This document shows positions 1-10,176 of a DNA stretch of 64,000 bases, in pieces. A program made the translations under genes and the position numbers. Under the pieces are notes generated by a model. The model did no database searches. It was not told where the DNA came from and saw only the letters and a program-made list of their open reading frames with translations. Numbering within the stretch: the stretch's first letter is position 1; each line of letters opens with the position of its first letter. Origin of the DNA: Sphingobacterium pedocola (lineage in GTDB: Bacteria; Bacteroidota; Bacteroidia; Sphingobacteriales; Sphingobacteriaceae); contig NZ_MU158689.1 in the NCBI RefSeq assembly GCF_015209965.1, positions 1,027,629 to 1,091,628 of the forward strand, given 5' to 3'.

Positions 1-960
1 GAAAATTATCTCGATTTACCAGGTCTAACTGTATTAGTCGGTGGTATGTGGATTGTAAATCTTAATTATTGGGGATGTAATCAGTATATCACGCAAAGAG
101 CATTGGGAGCCGACCTTAAAACGGCTCGTAATGGAATTCTATTCGCTGCGTTTTTAAAGCTACTCATGCCTGTTATTGTTGTGCTCCCTGGTATTGCTGC
201 ATATGTGTTGTGGAAAGATGGCTTATTTCAACAAGAAATGCTTCAAGCAGGAGAAACTAATCCAGATCGCGCTTATCCTGTTTTATTAAATCTATTGCCT
301 ACAGGTCTGAAAGGACTTTCTTTTGCGGCTCTTACCGCAGCGGTCGTAGCATCACTAGCTGGTAAAGCAAACAGTATAGCGACAATATTTTCTTTGGACG
401 TCTATAAAAAGGTGTTCAATAGAGATGCATCGGAGAGACAGCTGGTGAACGTAGGTAAAATCACCATTATCGTGTCCATGATTTTAGCTGTAATTATTGC
501 ACCACACTTGGGAATCGATAAAAAAGGTGGATTTCAATATATTCAAGAATATACAGGATTTGTTTCTCCCGGTATTTTCGCCATGTTTATTTTAGGATTC
601 TTCTGGAAGAAAACTACATCCAATGCGGCGTTGTTTGCTACTATTGGAGGATTCTTGTTTTCGATCTTCTTCAAGTTCCTGCCGGGGTATGTCGATCTTT
701 CTTTTTTAAGCCCGATGAATTTTGCGGTTCTTAGTCCAGCCAGCGGTCTTTACGAAATCCCATTCTTAGATCGTATGGGCTTTGTATTTGTCATCTGTAT
801 TGTTGGAATGATCATAATTAGTAAAATCGAAAATGCAAGAGGAGTAGTTCCTAAAGGACTTGAGATTGATGTCAAAATGTTTAGAATGCATCCCGGTTTT
901 ATCGCTGGAGCACTGATCGTAACTTTTATTACGATCGCATTGTATACTATTTACTGGTAG
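1..960 (+). CDS. Sodium/solute symporter (SSS family), 5'-truncated by window edge
   Basis: This is the C-terminal part of a sodium:solute symporter of the SSS/SGLT family, an inner-membrane protein that couples Na+ entry to uptake of a sugar or similar solute. The frame is open from the first base, so the true start lies outside the window; the ATG at 46 is internal. Visible features are the segment GCNQYITQRALGA (loop after a membrane helix, typical of SGLT-like members), many hydrophobic helices, and the conserved stretch SLAGKANSIATIFSLDVYKK, where the family carries its second sodium-site serines. The protein ends in a final membrane helix. The substrate cannot be read from this fragment. 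A factor-independent terminator follows at about 1034. Family assignment is firm; substrate unknown. Confidence 0.9.
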   Translation, partial: ENYLDLPGLTVLVGGMWIVNLNYWGCNQYITQRALGADLKTARNGILFAAFLKLLMPVIVVLPGIAAYVLWKDGLFQQEMLQAGETNPDRAYPVLLNLLPTGLKGLSFAALTAAVVASLAGKANSIATIFSLDVYKKVFNRDASERQLVNVGKITIIVSMILAVIIAPHLGIDKKGGFQYIQEYTGFVSPGIFAMFILGFFWKKTTSNAALFATIGGFLFSIFFKFLPGYVDLSFLSPMNFAVLSPASGLYEIPFLDRMGFVFVICIVGMIIISKIENARGVVPKGLEIDVKMFRMHPGFIAGALIVTFITIALYTIYW

Positions 961-1033
961 CGTATCACTATAGAAAATATTTATGTATTTCCTATGAAGT
1001 TCTCATAGACGGAGGAGAGGCCGTTAAAAGTTT

Positions 1034-1066
1034 AATCCCAAATGTTAAGGCATTTGGGATTTTTTA
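1034..1066 (+). terminator. Intrinsic terminator of the symporter gene
   Basis: An 11-bp perfect inverted repeat (AATCCCAAATG at 1034-1044, CATTTGGGATT at 1051-1061) with a 6-nt loop is followed by a T run. It sits about 75 bp after the symporter stop. Confidence 0.85.
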
Positions 1067-1224
1067 TTCGTTCATTATCGCCATTTATTCATCATCCTCT
1101 TTTTATGATATATGCTTACCTCTATTATATTATATAGGTACTGCTGAAGGATCCGTATGATTGATTGGAACAAAGGTCGGTAGCCACAATTTTCTGGGAA
1201 TGCTATTAGTTGGTCTATATATAT

Positions 1225-1270
1225 AAAAAAGAGGAGGCATGAAATAAAATTTCATGCCTCCTCTTTTTTA
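1225..1270 (-). terminator. Terminator of the gyrA-TPR-TPR operon (bidirectional)
   Basis: A long inverted repeat (AAAAAAGAGGAGGCATGAAA against TTTCATGCCTCCTCTTTTTT) gives a stable stem with A and T runs on both sides, so it can stop transcription from either strand. It lies just beyond the stop of the minus-strand TPR gene ending at 1284. Confidence 0.88.
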
Positions 1271-1283
1271 TATATTTTACGCT

Positions 1284-2459
1284 TTAGTTTAAAGCATCTA
1301 ATTTGTCTTGAATGGCCTTGCCTTTGACTTCATCTTGTGTGAAGTCATAAAGACCTTTAAGCCCTCTTAACGCACTTTCACTTTTTGGATCAACTTCAAT
1401 TACCTTAGTAAAGTATCCTTCAGCCGGTTTAATCTTCTCTTTGAGTGCATTTACTTTTTCGTTGTATTGATTGTTGTTTAACGTTTTATCGTCGTTAGTG
1501 AGTTGTAATTCTTCACGAACGGAGTTCATTAATACAACACCTGCATTGAGATTTGCATCGGCATAATTTGGATCAATTTCAATCGCCTTTTTATATGCAT
1601 CCAGCGCTTTTTGAGAATCATTAGCCGCCGAATATGCAATACCCAAATAGTAATACAAGCTTTTGTTTCCCGGATCTTTAGTTAATTGATTTTCGATTTC
1701 GGAAATAATCTTAGATTCGTTTCCCACAATGAGGTTTAATTCAATATTTTGAATTACAGCGTCATTGTCGTTTGGATAAGTTTGTGCTGCTTGAGCTGCA
1801 TACTCTATCGCAGAAGTAGTATCTCCCAACGACAGGTATAACTTAGGTAGATCGACTACGACCAATTTATGTGATGAAAAATCCTTTCTATCTAATAATT
1901 GCTTATATTTTTCGATTCCATTCTTATAATCTTGATTTTGTATAGCTGCTAGGCCCGAATAATAAGTCAATGTCGTATCTCCAGGTAAATAAGTCAATGC
2001 GTCATTAAAAGACGTGTAAGCAGACTTGAAATCTTGTTTTTCCCAAGCTCCCACGCCCTCATTAAATTTGTACTGACCTACAACTTGAGCAGCGACTTCA
2101 ATGTTGGCAGCATTTTTATTCTCTTTATCCAGTTCTTTTGCTTTTGCAATACCTTCTATTGCTTTTGTAGCGGCTTCACTACTTTTTTCTAGAGAAGCAA
2201 TATTAGCATATATCAAAGAATAATAGGTCCAAGTATCCGCCAAATCTTTCGTTTTATCATGTACACTAGCCTCATCGATGGCTTCTTTCGCTGTCGTCAG
2301 ATTTGCCTTACCTAATTCGGCACTTCCCGCACCTTTTAATTCTTCAAATTTTTGAATATTAGTAGCCGCCTTCTTTAAGTTGCTATTTTGTGCATAAACC
2401 GTAGATGCTCCTGTTGCGATCAATACGGAAAGAACTATTGCTTTTTTTAAATAATTCAT
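1284..2459 (-). CDS. Exported TPR repeat protein
   Basis: A 391-residue protein with a cleavable signal peptide (positively charged start, hydrophobic core, probable cut after VYAQ near residue 24), so it is probably periplasmic. The mature part is built from tetratricopeptide repeats; the clearest unit is around residues 260-300 (SLYYYLGIAYSAANDSQKAL, then AIEIDPNYADANLNAG). TPR proteins are protein-binding scaffolds; no enzyme domain is seen. It is the last gene of a three-gene minus-strand run with a second TPR protein (13-bp gap) and gyrA. This gyrA-TPR arrangement looks conserved in Bacteroidota from general knowledge, but no function links the three. The partner is unknown. Confidence 0.88.
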   Translation of the reverse strand: MNYLKKAIVLSVLIATGASTVYAQNSNLKKAATNIQKFEELKGAGSAELGKANLTTAKEAIDEASVHDKTKDLADTWTYYSLIYANIASLEKSSEAATKAIEGIAKAKELDKENKNAANIEVAAQVVGQYKFNEGVGAWEKQDFKSAYTSFNDALTYLPGDTTLTYYSGLAAIQNQDYKNGIEKYKQLLDRKDFSSHKLVVVDLPKLYLSLGDTTSAIEYAAQAAQTYPNDNDAVIQNIELNLIVGNESKIISEIENQLTKDPGNKSLYYYLGIAYSAANDSQKALDAYKKAIEIDPNYADANLNAGVVLMNSVREELQLTNDDKTLNNNQYNEKVNALKEKIKPAEGYFTKVIEVDPKSESALRGLKGLYDFTQDEVKGKAIQDKLDALN

Positions 2460-2472
2460 GTCTATTGTAATA

Positions 2473-3597
2473 TTAATTATTCGAAAGTTGATTTAATAAC
2501 ATGTTAACTCTGTCTAGCTGTACCACATCATCCGCAGCTTCATAAAATAAAGCCAGCCCTTTGAGCGTATTAACAGCATAGGGTTTGATTTCGTTTGCCT
2601 TTAACAAATAACTTTGCGCATCATATTGAGCCTCAAGATTATTTTTATCTTTCAAAAATGCATTTAAGTGAATCAGACCTAATGCTAAATTAGCATCATA
2701 ATTACCTTCATTTAGGAGGATTACTTTTGCGTAATACTTCTTTGCAGCTTCAATATTTTGTTCATTTTCATTCGCAAATCCAGCGAGATAATTCAATTGG
2801 ATATTTTCTGGCTCAAACTTTAATGCCTCATCGATAATAGGAACAATTGCGGCATATGATTTGTTTTGTGCGTATACCTCCACCAATTGAAAAAGAACAT
2901 CTTTATTGTCAAGAAATTTTGTTCTAGCGGTTTGAAGCGTATTTAAATACAGTTGATTTTCGCTTTTTTTATGATACAGGTTTGCTAATTCTAGGTATTT
3001 ACCTGCATCTGCGTCTGTATTGTCTATTAGTTTTTTGTAATAAAAGATTGCGTCATCTATTTTATCCGTTTGACTAGCTAATAGTGCCAAGTTATAAGTA
3101 ACGTCTTCCCCTTTAGATCCCAGTTTCTCTACTTGTAAAAAGTCAGAATATGCATCCTCAAAATTTTCGCTTTCAATAGATTTATTCGCTTTATAAATAT
3201 ACGCTGCTGCAAGATTCTGTTTTATATAATCCAATTCTCCCTGAAAATTGCTTAAGTCTCTAGGCTTTATCCTTGATAAAGCATGGGTTGTAATCTCTAT
3301 TGGATCCTTGTCGTTTTTAATTTTACGCGTGGAGTCAGCGTAAGCCATCGAGCTGTAGATCATACCGCGCAGCAGATTCACTCTTGTGTTGGAAGAGTCT
3401 CGCCTAGTCTTATACGCTGCATCAATAAATTTCTTAGCACTTTCAAGGTGCGTTAATTCTCCAGTTTGCGAATATTTAGCAAAACTGTTGGAGCTTTCCT
3501 TATAATTGGATTGAGCTACAACAGTTCCGCTAATAGTCAAAAATAATAGTGAAGCTATACCTGCTTTCATAATCTTATTATTCTTCAGTTTCATCAT
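2473..3597 (-). CDS. Exported TPR repeat protein, start overlaps gyrA
   Basis: A 374-residue TPR protein with an N-terminal signal sequence ending near GTVVAQ. The repeats occupy most of the mature chain; the clearest helix pairs are around residues 145-190 and 265-310 ([16 protein letters not shown]). It is similar in build to the neighbouring TPR protein and may be a diverged duplicate. The ATG used here (3597) lies inside the end of gyrA, giving a 20-bp overlap and suggesting translational coupling. ATGs at 3594 and 3570 are in frame; the one at 3570 would remove the overlap but would leave a less positively charged signal-peptide start. The molecular role is unknown. Confidence 0.85.
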   Translation of the reverse strand: MMKLKNNKIMKAGIASLLFLTISGTVVAQSNYKESSNSFAKYSQTGELTHLESAKKFIDAAYKTRRDSSNTRVNLLRGMIYSSMAYADSTRKIKNDKDPIEITTHALSRIKPRDLSNFQGELDYIKQNLAAAYIYKANKSIESENFEDAYSDFLQVEKLGSKGEDVTYNLALLASQTDKIDDAIFYYKKLIDNTDADAGKYLELANLYHKKSENQLYLNTLQTARTKFLDNKDVLFQLVEVYAQNKSYAAIVPIIDEALKFEPENIQLNYLAGFANENEQNIEAAKKYYAKVILLNEGNYDANLALGLIHLNAFLKDKNNLEAQYDAQSYLLKANEIKPYAVNTLKGLALFYEAADDVVQLDRVNMLLNQLSNN

Positions 3598-6145
3598 TGT
3601 TTTGATCGTTAGATTCGGTGTTTTCTGAATCCTGATCTCCTAGATCATTTAGCGTATCTTCCTCTTCCTCTTCCTCTTCGCGAGCTACTTTGGTGATCGA
3701 AGCGATTGCATCGCTGTCTTTCAATGTAATCAATCTCACACCCTGCGTTGCTCTACCCATCACTCTTAGCGTCTCTACACCTATACGGATCACGATACCA
3801 GACTTGTTGATGATCATTAAATCATCCTGATCGGTAACACCTTTGATTGCGACCAGTTCACCCGTCTTATCGGTGACATTAATGGTTTTAACACCTTTAC
3901 CGCCCCGGTTTGTAACACGATAGTCGTCTATATCAGTACGCTTTCCATATCCTTTTTCAGATACAACCAACACCGTTGCCTCAGAATTATTAACACTAAT
4001 CATGCCAACCACTTCATCTTTTTCTGATCCCAATGTAATACCACGAACCCCTGTCGCTGTTCTACCCATCGGTCTTACCGTAGATTCATTAAATCTGATC
4101 GCACGACCGGAGCGTAAAGCCATCACGATTTCACTCGTACCATTTGTCAAAGATGCTTCGATTAATTGATCTCCCTCATTGATATTGATCGCATTAATAC
4201 CATTTGCTCTTGGGCGGGAGTATGCCTGTAAGGAAGTTTTTTTAATGGTTCCTTTTTTTGTACACATGATGATGAAATTGTTTTCCAAGTATTCTTGGTC
4301 TTTCAAATTCTTCACCAGTATGTAGGCTTTAATTTTTTCTTCCTTCGGAATGTTAATGATGTTCTGAAGAGCTCTACCTCGTGATGTCCGGCTTCCTTCC
4401 GGAATTTCGAATGCACGTAACCAAAAACAACGCCCTGATTCGGTAAATAATAACATGTAGTTATGCGCAGTAGCAGTAATGATATGCTCTGTAAAGTCTT
4501 CGTCCCGTGTATTCGTTCCAATTGCTCCTTTACCACCACGACCTTGACGTTTGTATTCCGACAATGGCGTACGTTTTACGTAACTATTATTTGATATAGT
4601 AATGACAACTTCCTCATCATCGACGAAATCTTCCATTGTCATATCTTCGGCGGAGTGTACAATTACTGAACGACGTTCATCACCGTATTTCTCTTTGATT
4701 TCAGCTAATTCATCTTTGATAATCTGCATACGCAAACTTTCGTCGGCCAATACAGATCTCAAGTATTCGATAGTCTTCATCAATTCAGCATATTCTTCTT
4801 TAATCTTATCGCGTTCCAGTCCTGTAAGACGTCGTAACGTCATGTCCAAGATAGCGCGTGCTTGTAGATCGCTTAATCCAAAACGTTCCATCAATCCTAC
4901 ACGAGCATCTTCTGGTGTGTCTGAGCTGCGTATTAACTTAATGACCTCGTCTAGATGATCGAGTGCGATTAAATATCCTTCAAGTATGTGTGCGCGTTTT
5001 TCTGCTTCAGCTAATTCATATTTCGTACGACGGATCACGACTTCATGTCTATGCTCAACGAATTCATGAATCATATCTTTCAGATTCATTAACATTGGTC
5101 TTCCTTTTACAAGAGCAATGTTGTTTACGGAGAACGAAGTCTGTAATGAAGTGTGTTTATATAAATTATTTAAGACGACATTTGCATTTGAATCACGTTT
5201 TATCTCGTAGACGATACGCACATCCCGTGTGGATTCGTCACGTATTTCTGAGATACCTTCAAGTTTCTTCTCATTGATCAAATCCACTGTTCGCTTGATC
5301 ATATCAGCTTTGTTGATCTGGTACGGAATCTCGGTGACAACAATGACTTCGCGACCTGATTTTGTTGTCTCGATTTCAGCTTTTGCACGCATTACAATAC
5401 GTCCTCTACCTGTTTCAAGTGCGTCCCTTACACCATGATGGCCATAAATCAAACCACCCGTTGGAAAGTCAGGGCCTTTTACGAATTGCATTAACTCAGC
5501 AACCTCGATGTCACGATTCTCTATATAGGCGATCGTTCCTTCGATAACCTCTGTTAAATTATGTGGGGCCATATTTGTAGCCATACCCACAGCGATACCA
5601 GAAGCCCCGTTAACTAATAGCGTAGGAATACGTGTTGGTAATACGGTAGGTTCTTCTAAGGAGTCATCAAAGTTAAGCTGAAAGTCTACCGTATCTTTAT
5701 TGATGTCGGCCAACATTTCTTCCGCGATCTTGCGAAGGCGAGCTTCAGTATAACGCATCGCTGCTGGGGGATCACCATCTAAAGATCCATAATTACCTTG
5801 ACCGTCGACTAGCGGATAACGCATAGACCAGTTTTGTGCTAAACGTACCATAGCATCATAAACCGATGAATCACCGTGTGGGTGATACTTACCTAATACG
5901 TCACCTACGATACGAGCCGATTTTTTATAAGGTTTTCCAGATGTTACGCCCAAATCTAACATGCCGTATAAGACACGTCTGTGTACCGGTTTCAAGCCGT
6001 CTCTCGCATCTGGAAGAGCGCGAGAAACAATTACTGACATCGAATAGTCGATGTAAGCAGCTTTCATCTGATCTTCAATATTGATTCGAACAATCCTGTC
6101 GTGCGCAGGCATTAAATTGTTGTCATTTTCTGTTTCTTCAGCCAT
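3578..6145 (-). CDS. gyrA: DNA gyrase subunit A
   Basis: An 855-residue GyrA, the DNA breakage-reunion subunit of gyrase, which introduces negative supercoils with GyrB. The N-terminal winged-helix and tower domains run to about residue 500. The catalytic tyrosine is in [10 protein letters not shown] (Tyr132). The quinolone-determining region reads [11 protein letters not shown], with Ser93 and Asp97 matching E. coli Ser83 and Asp87, the sensitive state. The C-terminal pinwheel contains the GyrA-box version QGRGGKG near residue 535. The tail is very acidic (runs of Glu/Asp with Asn), as is common for Bacteroidota GyrA. It heads the minus-strand operon with the two TPR genes. Its upstream region carries a 14-bp palindrome (6193-6206). 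Identification is certain. Confidence 0.98.
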   Translation of the reverse strand: MAEETENDNNLMPAHDRIVRINIEDQMKAAYIDYSMSVIVSRALPDARDGLKPVHRRVLYGMLDLGVTSGKPYKKSARIVGDVLGKYHPHGDSSVYDAMVRLAQNWSMRYPLVDGQGNYGSLDGDPPAAMRYTEARLRKIAEEMLADINKDTVDFQLNFDDSLEEPTVLPTRIPTLLVNGASGIAVGMATNMAPHNLTEVIEGTIAYIENRDIEVAELMQFVKGPDFPTGGLIYGHHGVRDALETGRGRIVMRAKAEIETTKSGREVIVVTEIPYQINKADMIKRTVDLINEKKLEGISEIRDESTRDVRIVYEIKRDSNANVVLNNLYKHTSLQTSFSVNNIALVKGRPMLMNLKDMIHEFVEHRHEVVIRRTKYELAEAEKRAHILEGYLIALDHLDEVIKLIRSSDTPEDARVGLMERFGLSDLQARAILDMTLRRLTGLERDKIKEEYAELMKTIEYLRSVLADESLRMQIIKDELAEIKEKYGDERRSVIVHSAEDMTMEDFVDDEEVVITISNNSYVKRTPLSEYKRQGRGGKGAIGTNTRDEDFTEHIITATAHNYMLLFTESGRCFWLRAFEIPEGSRTSRGRALQNIINIPKEEKIKAYILVKNLKDQEYLENNFIIMCTKKGTIKKTSLQAYSRPRANGINAININEGDQLIEASLTNGTSEIVMALRSGRAIRFNESTVRPMGRTATGVRGITLGSEKDEVVGMISVNNSEATVLVVSEKGYGKRTDIDDYRVTNRGGKGVKTINVTDKTGELVAIKGVTDQDDLMIINKSGIVIRIGVETLRVMGRATQGVRLITLKDSDAIASITKVAREEEEEEEDTLNDLGDQDSENTESNDQNNDETEE

Positions 6146-6192
6146 ATTTACCTGGTTTCTGTAAAACTAAATAAAGCGCCCTAATTTAGGCA

Positions 6193-6206
6193 CTTCGCAT
6201 GCGAAG
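6193..6206. promoter_or_regulatory. 14-bp palindrome upstream of gyrA
   Basis: CTTCGCATGCGAAG is a perfect palindrome 48-61 bases upstream of the gyrA ATG. On the minus strand it overlaps TATCTTCG (6202-6209), a one-mismatch version of the Bacteroidota -7 box TAnnTTTG. The position is that of an operator or of the start of a leader hairpin. No known regulator is assigned. Confidence 0.45.
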
Positions 6207-6429
6207 ATACGATTTTTTTACATGAAATATTTAAATTGTGCCATTAATATTTCGGTTTAAAAAGAATTGAAATCGAGCAATTGTTTAGGAAAAATAATAT
6301 AGCATTTAGTTTTAATTTTCGAAAAGATCCGATTTGTCATTATGTGTCAATGTTTTATAAAAAAGTGATAAAAATTGAATATTTGACAATAAAAATTTGA
6401 ATTCATTTAAAATAATATAAAATAAAATG

Positions 6430-6437
6430 TAAATTTG
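6430..6437 (+). promoter_or_regulatory. Putative -7 promoter box of serC
   Basis: TAAATTTG fits the Bacteroidota -7 consensus TAnnTTTG and lies 34 bases before the serC ATG. No clear -33 TTG is found at about 20 bases upstream, so the call rests on the -7 box alone. Confidence 0.5.
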
Positions 6438-6471
6438 CTACCAAAATTTCACCTTAAAACAATACTTAAAA

Positions 6472-7539
6472 ATGAAACATAATTTCGGTGCAGGTCCATG
6501 TATTTTACCTAAAGAAGTTTTTCAAGAAGCTTCCCAAGCGGTATTGGATTTTAATAATACGGGATTGTCAATTTTAGAAATTTCTCATCGTTCCAAAGAG
6601 TTCGAGGAAGTCGTAATAGAAACAGAGCGTTTAGTGCGTGAATTATTAAATGTTCCACAAAATTATTCTGTATTATTTCTACAAGGTGGTGCCAGTCAGC
6701 AATTCGCGATGATTCCGATGAACCTATTGCCTGAAGGTGGCAAAGCAGCTTATTTTGACACAGGCGTTTGGGCGTCTAAAGCAGCGAAAGAAGCAAAAAA
6801 TGTTGGTCAAGTTGAGATTGTCGCGTCTTCTAGTGATAAAAATTACAACTATATCCCTAAGGATTTTGAAATACCGGTAGATGCGGCATATTTCCATTAT
6901 ACGTCAAATAACACGATTTACGGAACGGAAGTTTTTGACAAGCCAGCTACATCCGTACCAACAGTTGTGGATATGTCTTCAGATATATTGAGTCGGGTGA
7001 TAAATATTTCAGATTTTGATTTAATTTATGCTGGTGCGCAAAAAAATATGGGACCTGCGGGGGTCACGTTGGTTATTATCAAAGACGAAATCTTAGGTAA
7101 AAGCGGACGCAAACTTCCTGCTATTTTCGATTACGAGCCGCATATCAAAGCGGGATCTATGTACAATACGCCACCCGTATATTCGATTTATGTATCTATG
7201 TTGAATCTCCGCTGGTTAAAGGCTAAGGGCGGTATTTCCGTGATCGAGCAAGAGAATATTGTAAAAGCGCGTACGTTATACGATGAGATTGAGCGTAACC
7301 CTTTCTTTAAGGGTACTGCTGCTGTAGCCGATAGATCCCGTATGAATGTCACTTTTGTGATGGAAAATTCGGATTTAGAGGCTGAATTTTTAGCTTTGTC
7401 CAAAGAACGTAATCTAATTGGTATCAAAGGTCATCGTTCGGTAGGCGGTTTTAGAGCTTCTATTTATAATGCTTTAAGTATCACGTCGATTAATGCATTA
7501 GTAGATGCGATGCGGGAATTTGAAGAAAAGCACAAATAA
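6472..7539 (+). CDS. serC: Phosphoserine aminotransferase
   Basis: A 355-residue class V aminotransferase that converts 3-phosphohydroxypyruvate and glutamate to phosphoserine in serine synthesis; SerC also acts in pyridoxal phosphate synthesis. The start MKHNFGAGPCILP is the family N-terminus (phosphate-binding GPA/GPC turn). The PLP lysine is Lys191 in YAGAQKNMGPAG, and a substrate-binding HRSVGGFRAS lies near the C-terminus. Length matches the family. serA lies 253 bases downstream in the same direction, so the two serine genes are linked but may have separate promoters. The region upstream is shared with the divergent gyrA. Cytoplasmic homodimer expected. Confidence 0.97.
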   Translation: MKHNFGAGPCILPKEVFQEASQAVLDFNNTGLSILEISHRSKEFEEVVIETERLVRELLNVPQNYSVLFLQGGASQQFAMIPMNLLPEGGKAAYFDTGVWASKAAKEAKNVGQVEIVASSSDKNYNYIPKDFEIPVDAAYFHYTSNNTIYGTEVFDKPATSVPTVVDMSSDILSRVINISDFDLIYAGAQKNMGPAGVTLVIIKDEILGKSGRKLPAIFDYEPHIKAGSMYNTPPVYSIYVSMLNLRWLKAKGGISVIEQENIVKARTLYDEIERNPFFKGTAAVADRSRMNVTFVMENSDLEAEFLALSKERNLIGIKGHRSVGGFRASIYNALSITSINALVDAMREFEEKHK

Positions 7540-7792
7540 TTTTTGAATATTCCCTTTGCCTGTGTGTTAATTGGCTTGTGACTATTTGAAGTGAAATCGA
7601 GGTTACCAGCATAAGAAGTAATTTATATACATATGAAATGTTCATGTTTCCGAAATACAGATATGCATGAATATTCCATATGACCATTAAAAGTCAATAA
7701 TATACATATGAAACCATCGTGATTTATTCACTACTCGTAGAGGAATGGATAAATCTGATCGCTTCATCACAAATGAAAACAGATTTATACAG

Positions 7793-8740
7793 ATGAAAAT
7801 TTTAGCGAATGATGGGATTGATCCTATCGGAAAAAAAATATTGGAAGATGCGGGATTCGTAGTCGACACAGTTCATATTCCACAAGACGAGTTACCATCT
7901 CGACTAAATGAATACGATGCTGTAACGGTGCGTAGCGCTACAAAATTAAGACAGGCATTAATTGATGTTTGCCCAAATATAAAAGTGATTGGTCGGGGTG
8001 GCGTAGGTATGGACAACATCGATGTTGATTATGCGCGGTCAAAAGGCATCGCAGTGGTAAACACGCCGGCGGCGTCGTCACATTCTGTAGCAGAATTGGT
8101 ATTTGCACATCTATTGAATGGTGTACGTTTTCTGTACGATTCAAATCGCAAAATGCCAGTTGAGGGGAATACAAATTTTGGTGCGTTGAAAAAAGCTTAC
8201 GCAGCGGGAGTCGAACTTCAAGGTAAAACATTGGGTGTAGTTGGCTTTGGCCGTATTGGAAGAGAAACTGCCAAAATTGCTTTAGGCTTAGGAATGGACG
8301 TGCTTTATTCCGATCTCTTTGACGGACCAGAGGCATTAACATTAACGTTGTCGGGAGGAATATCGGTCGATGTACCGGTAAAACAAGTTGCCTTGGACGA
8401 AGTACTTCGCAATGCTGACTTCATCTCGCTACATGTTCCTTTCTTAGACAGACCTGTCATTGGTAAAGAGGAATTCGCAATCCTTAAAGATGGCGTTGCG
8501 CTTGTAAATGCGTCACGTGGCGGTGTTATAGATGAGTTGGAATTGGTAAATGCGCTGAATTCAGGTAAAGTCTCGTTTGCAGCATTAGACGTTTTTGATA
8601 ACGAACCAACGCCGAGGATAGAAATTTTGAACCATCCTAAAATATCGTTAACACCGCATATCGGTGCGGCCACCAACGAGGCACAAGAACGGATAGGCGA
8701 GGAATTAGCCCTTCTTTTAATAGAGAACCTGAAGAAGTAG
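7793..8740 (+). CDS. serA: D-3-phosphoglycerate dehydrogenase, short form
   Basis: A 315-residue NAD-dependent 2-hydroxyacid dehydrogenase that starts serine synthesis by oxidizing 3-phosphoglycerate. The ATG at 7793 (MKILANDGID) is preferred over the in-frame ATG at 7745, because the extra 16 residues are unlike the family. The Rossmann motif is VVGFGRIGRETAKIA, followed by VNASRGGVID with the catalytic-arginine context region and LTPHIGAATNEAQERIG with the active histidine. The chain stops right after the substrate domain, so it lacks the C-terminal ACT domain that gives serine feedback inhibition in longer SerA forms. serC lies upstream; a terminator follows. Confidence 0.95.
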   Translation: MKILANDGIDPIGKKILEDAGFVVDTVHIPQDELPSRLNEYDAVTVRSATKLRQALIDVCPNIKVIGRGGVGMDNIDVDYARSKGIAVVNTPAASSHSVAELVFAHLLNGVRFLYDSNRKMPVEGNTNFGALKKAYAAGVELQGKTLGVVGFGRIGRETAKIALGLGMDVLYSDLFDGPEALTLTLSGGISVDVPVKQVALDEVLRNADFISLHVPFLDRPVIGKEEFAILKDGVALVNASRGGVIDELELVNALNSGKVSFAALDVFDNEPTPRIEILNHPKISLTPHIGAATNEAQERIGEELALLLIENLKK

Positions 8741-8761
8741 GTTTTCCGCATAAATTATATG

Positions 8762-8799
8762 CGGCACAAAAGCTTTTAATGCATTTGTGCCGTTTTTTT
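8762..8799 (+). terminator. Intrinsic terminator after serA, overlapped by a second hairpin
   Basis: CGGCACAAA (8762-8770) pairs with TTTGTGCCG (8784-8792) and is followed by seven T. A second inverted repeat just upstream (CCGCATA at 8746-8752 with TATGCGG at 8758-8764) shares three bases with the terminator stem, so the two stems partly exclude each other. Confidence 0.88.
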
Positions 8800-8850
8800 G
8801 TTTGTAATCAGTATATTAACAATCTATAAAAATAAGTATCAAGTTAAATC

Positions 8851-10164
8851 ATGAAAATTCTAAAATTCGGTGGTACTTCCGTAGGAAGTGCAGCACGTAT
8901 CAAAGGGTTATTGGATATCGTAAATCCTTCTGAACGTCAGATCGTTGTGTTATCAGCAGTATCAGGTACAACAAACGCATTGGTTGAAATCGGTCAAGCA
9001 TTCCTAAACGGGAAGAAGGATGATGCGGATCAGTTAATCAAAGTGCATAAAGAGAAATACGACGCATTAATTAAGGAACTTTTTACGACTGAAGAGGGGC
9101 TAAAAAAAGGACAGGAATTAATTGATTCCCATTTTAATCATATCGCGTCGCTTTCCAATGATATTTTTACGCCGACTGAAGAAAAGATTATCTTAGCACA
9201 GGGGGAACTACTTTCGACGACGTTATGGCATTTTCACCTTACGGAAATCGGTATTCCTTCGGTCTTATTACCGGCATTGGATTTTATGAAAATCGATGAA
9301 GATAATGAACCTGTTGTAGAATATATCGGTGAAAAATTAAGTGCTATTATTGCCGATCATCCGTCGAACAGTCTGTTCATTACTCAGGGTTATATCTGCC
9401 GCAATTCTTTTGGCGAAATCGACAATTTACGCCGGGGAGGCTCAGATTATACGGCTTCTCTAATTGGTGCAGCAATCCGTGCGGAAGAAGTTCAGATTTG
9501 GACAGATATCGACGGCATGCATAACAATGATCCGCGTGTTGTGACCAATACCAAACCGATTGCGAATTTGAGTTTCGATGAAGCTGCCGAATTAGCTTAT
9601 TTTGGCGCAAAGATTTTACATCCCCAAAGTGTATTCCCTGCACAGAAGTACAATGTTCCTGTCCGCCTGTTAAATACGTTGGATCCCGAGGCGAAAGGAA
9701 CCTTGATTTCAAAAAATGGCGGAGAAAAAGGCTCAATTCGTGCCATTGCCGCTAAAGATGGCATCACAGCCATACACATTCACTCAACAAGAATGCTTTT
9801 GGCTTACGGTTTCTTGAGAAGGGTATTCGAGATTTTTGAGCGATACAAAACACCAATTGACATGATCACCACTTCAGAAGTAGCGGTTTCTTTATCCATT
9901 GATGATACAAGCAATTTGTTAGAGATTATTAAAGAAGTAGAAGGTTTTGGTAAAGTGGGAGTGGATGAAGGACAAACAATTGTTTGTGTAGTTGGAGATT
10001 TTGGTGCCAATACACACGGTTATGCAGCACGCGTATTGGATGCTATAAAGCATCTGCCAGTCCGGATGATTTCGTATGGCGGATCTGATTACAACGTTTC
10101 TATTTTATTAGATTCAAAACACAAGACAGAAGCATTACGCTCTTTACATAATAGATTATTTTAA
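8851..10164 (+). CDS. lysC: Aspartate kinase (monofunctional)
   Basis: A 437-residue aspartokinase that phosphorylates aspartate, the first step to lysine, threonine and methionine. The N-terminal kinase domain opens with MKILKFGGTSVG, the ATP-site lysine motif, and contains LRRGGSDYTASL and WTDIDGMHNNDPRV. Two ACT regulatory domains follow from about residue 300 (ITAIHIHSTRM; SEVAVSLSIDDT), consistent with feedback control by end products. There is no homoserine dehydrogenase domain. lysA follows after 12 bases, so the pair forms a lysine-directed operon. The serA terminator separates it from the serine genes. Confidence 0.96.
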   Translation: MKILKFGGTSVGSAARIKGLLDIVNPSERQIVVLSAVSGTTNALVEIGQAFLNGKKDDADQLIKVHKEKYDALIKELFTTEEGLKKGQELIDSHFNHIASLSNDIFTPTEEKIILAQGELLSTTLWHFHLTEIGIPSVLLPALDFMKIDEDNEPVVEYIGEKLSAIIADHPSNSLFITQGYICRNSFGEIDNLRRGGSDYTASLIGAAIRAEEVQIWTDIDGMHNNDPRVVTNTKPIANLSFDEAAELAYFGAKILHPQSVFPAQKYNVPVRLLNTLDPEAKGTLISKNGGEKGSIRAIAAKDGITAIHIHSTRMLLAYGFLRRVFEIFERYKTPIDMITTSEVAVSLSIDDTSNLLEIIKEVEGFGKVGVDEGQTIVCVVGDFGANTHGYAARVLDAIKHLPVRMISYGGSDYNVSILLDSKHKTEALRSLHNRLF

Positions 10165-10176
10165 GCTAAAAAAGGA

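Larger units (their letters stand above)
961..1283. other. Intergenic region between convergent symporter and TPR gene
   Basis: No gene is visible in these 323 bases. The stretch holds a small hairpin (CTATGA at 992-997 with TCATAG at 1003-1008), the symporter terminator at 1034-1066 and the terminator of the opposite-strand gyrA operon at about 1225-1270. The bases in between are AT-rich with no recognizable signal. Confidence 0.7.
6146..6471. other. Divergent promoter region, gyrA / serC
   Basis: A 326-base AT-rich spacer between the divergent gyrA and serC starts. It holds a 14-bp palindrome close to the gyrA start and a -7 type promoter box close to serC. No open frame or RNA gene is seen. 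Confidence 0.75.

Noticed and set aside
5860..5890. Quinolone-resistance change in gyrA
   Set aside because: The determining region reads GDSSVYDA with the sensitive Ser93 and Asp97.
7620..7700. Repeated TATACATATGAAA words between serC and serA as a regulatory array
   Set aside because: Only two exact copies about 65 bases apart in an AT-rich spacer; too little to separate from chance.
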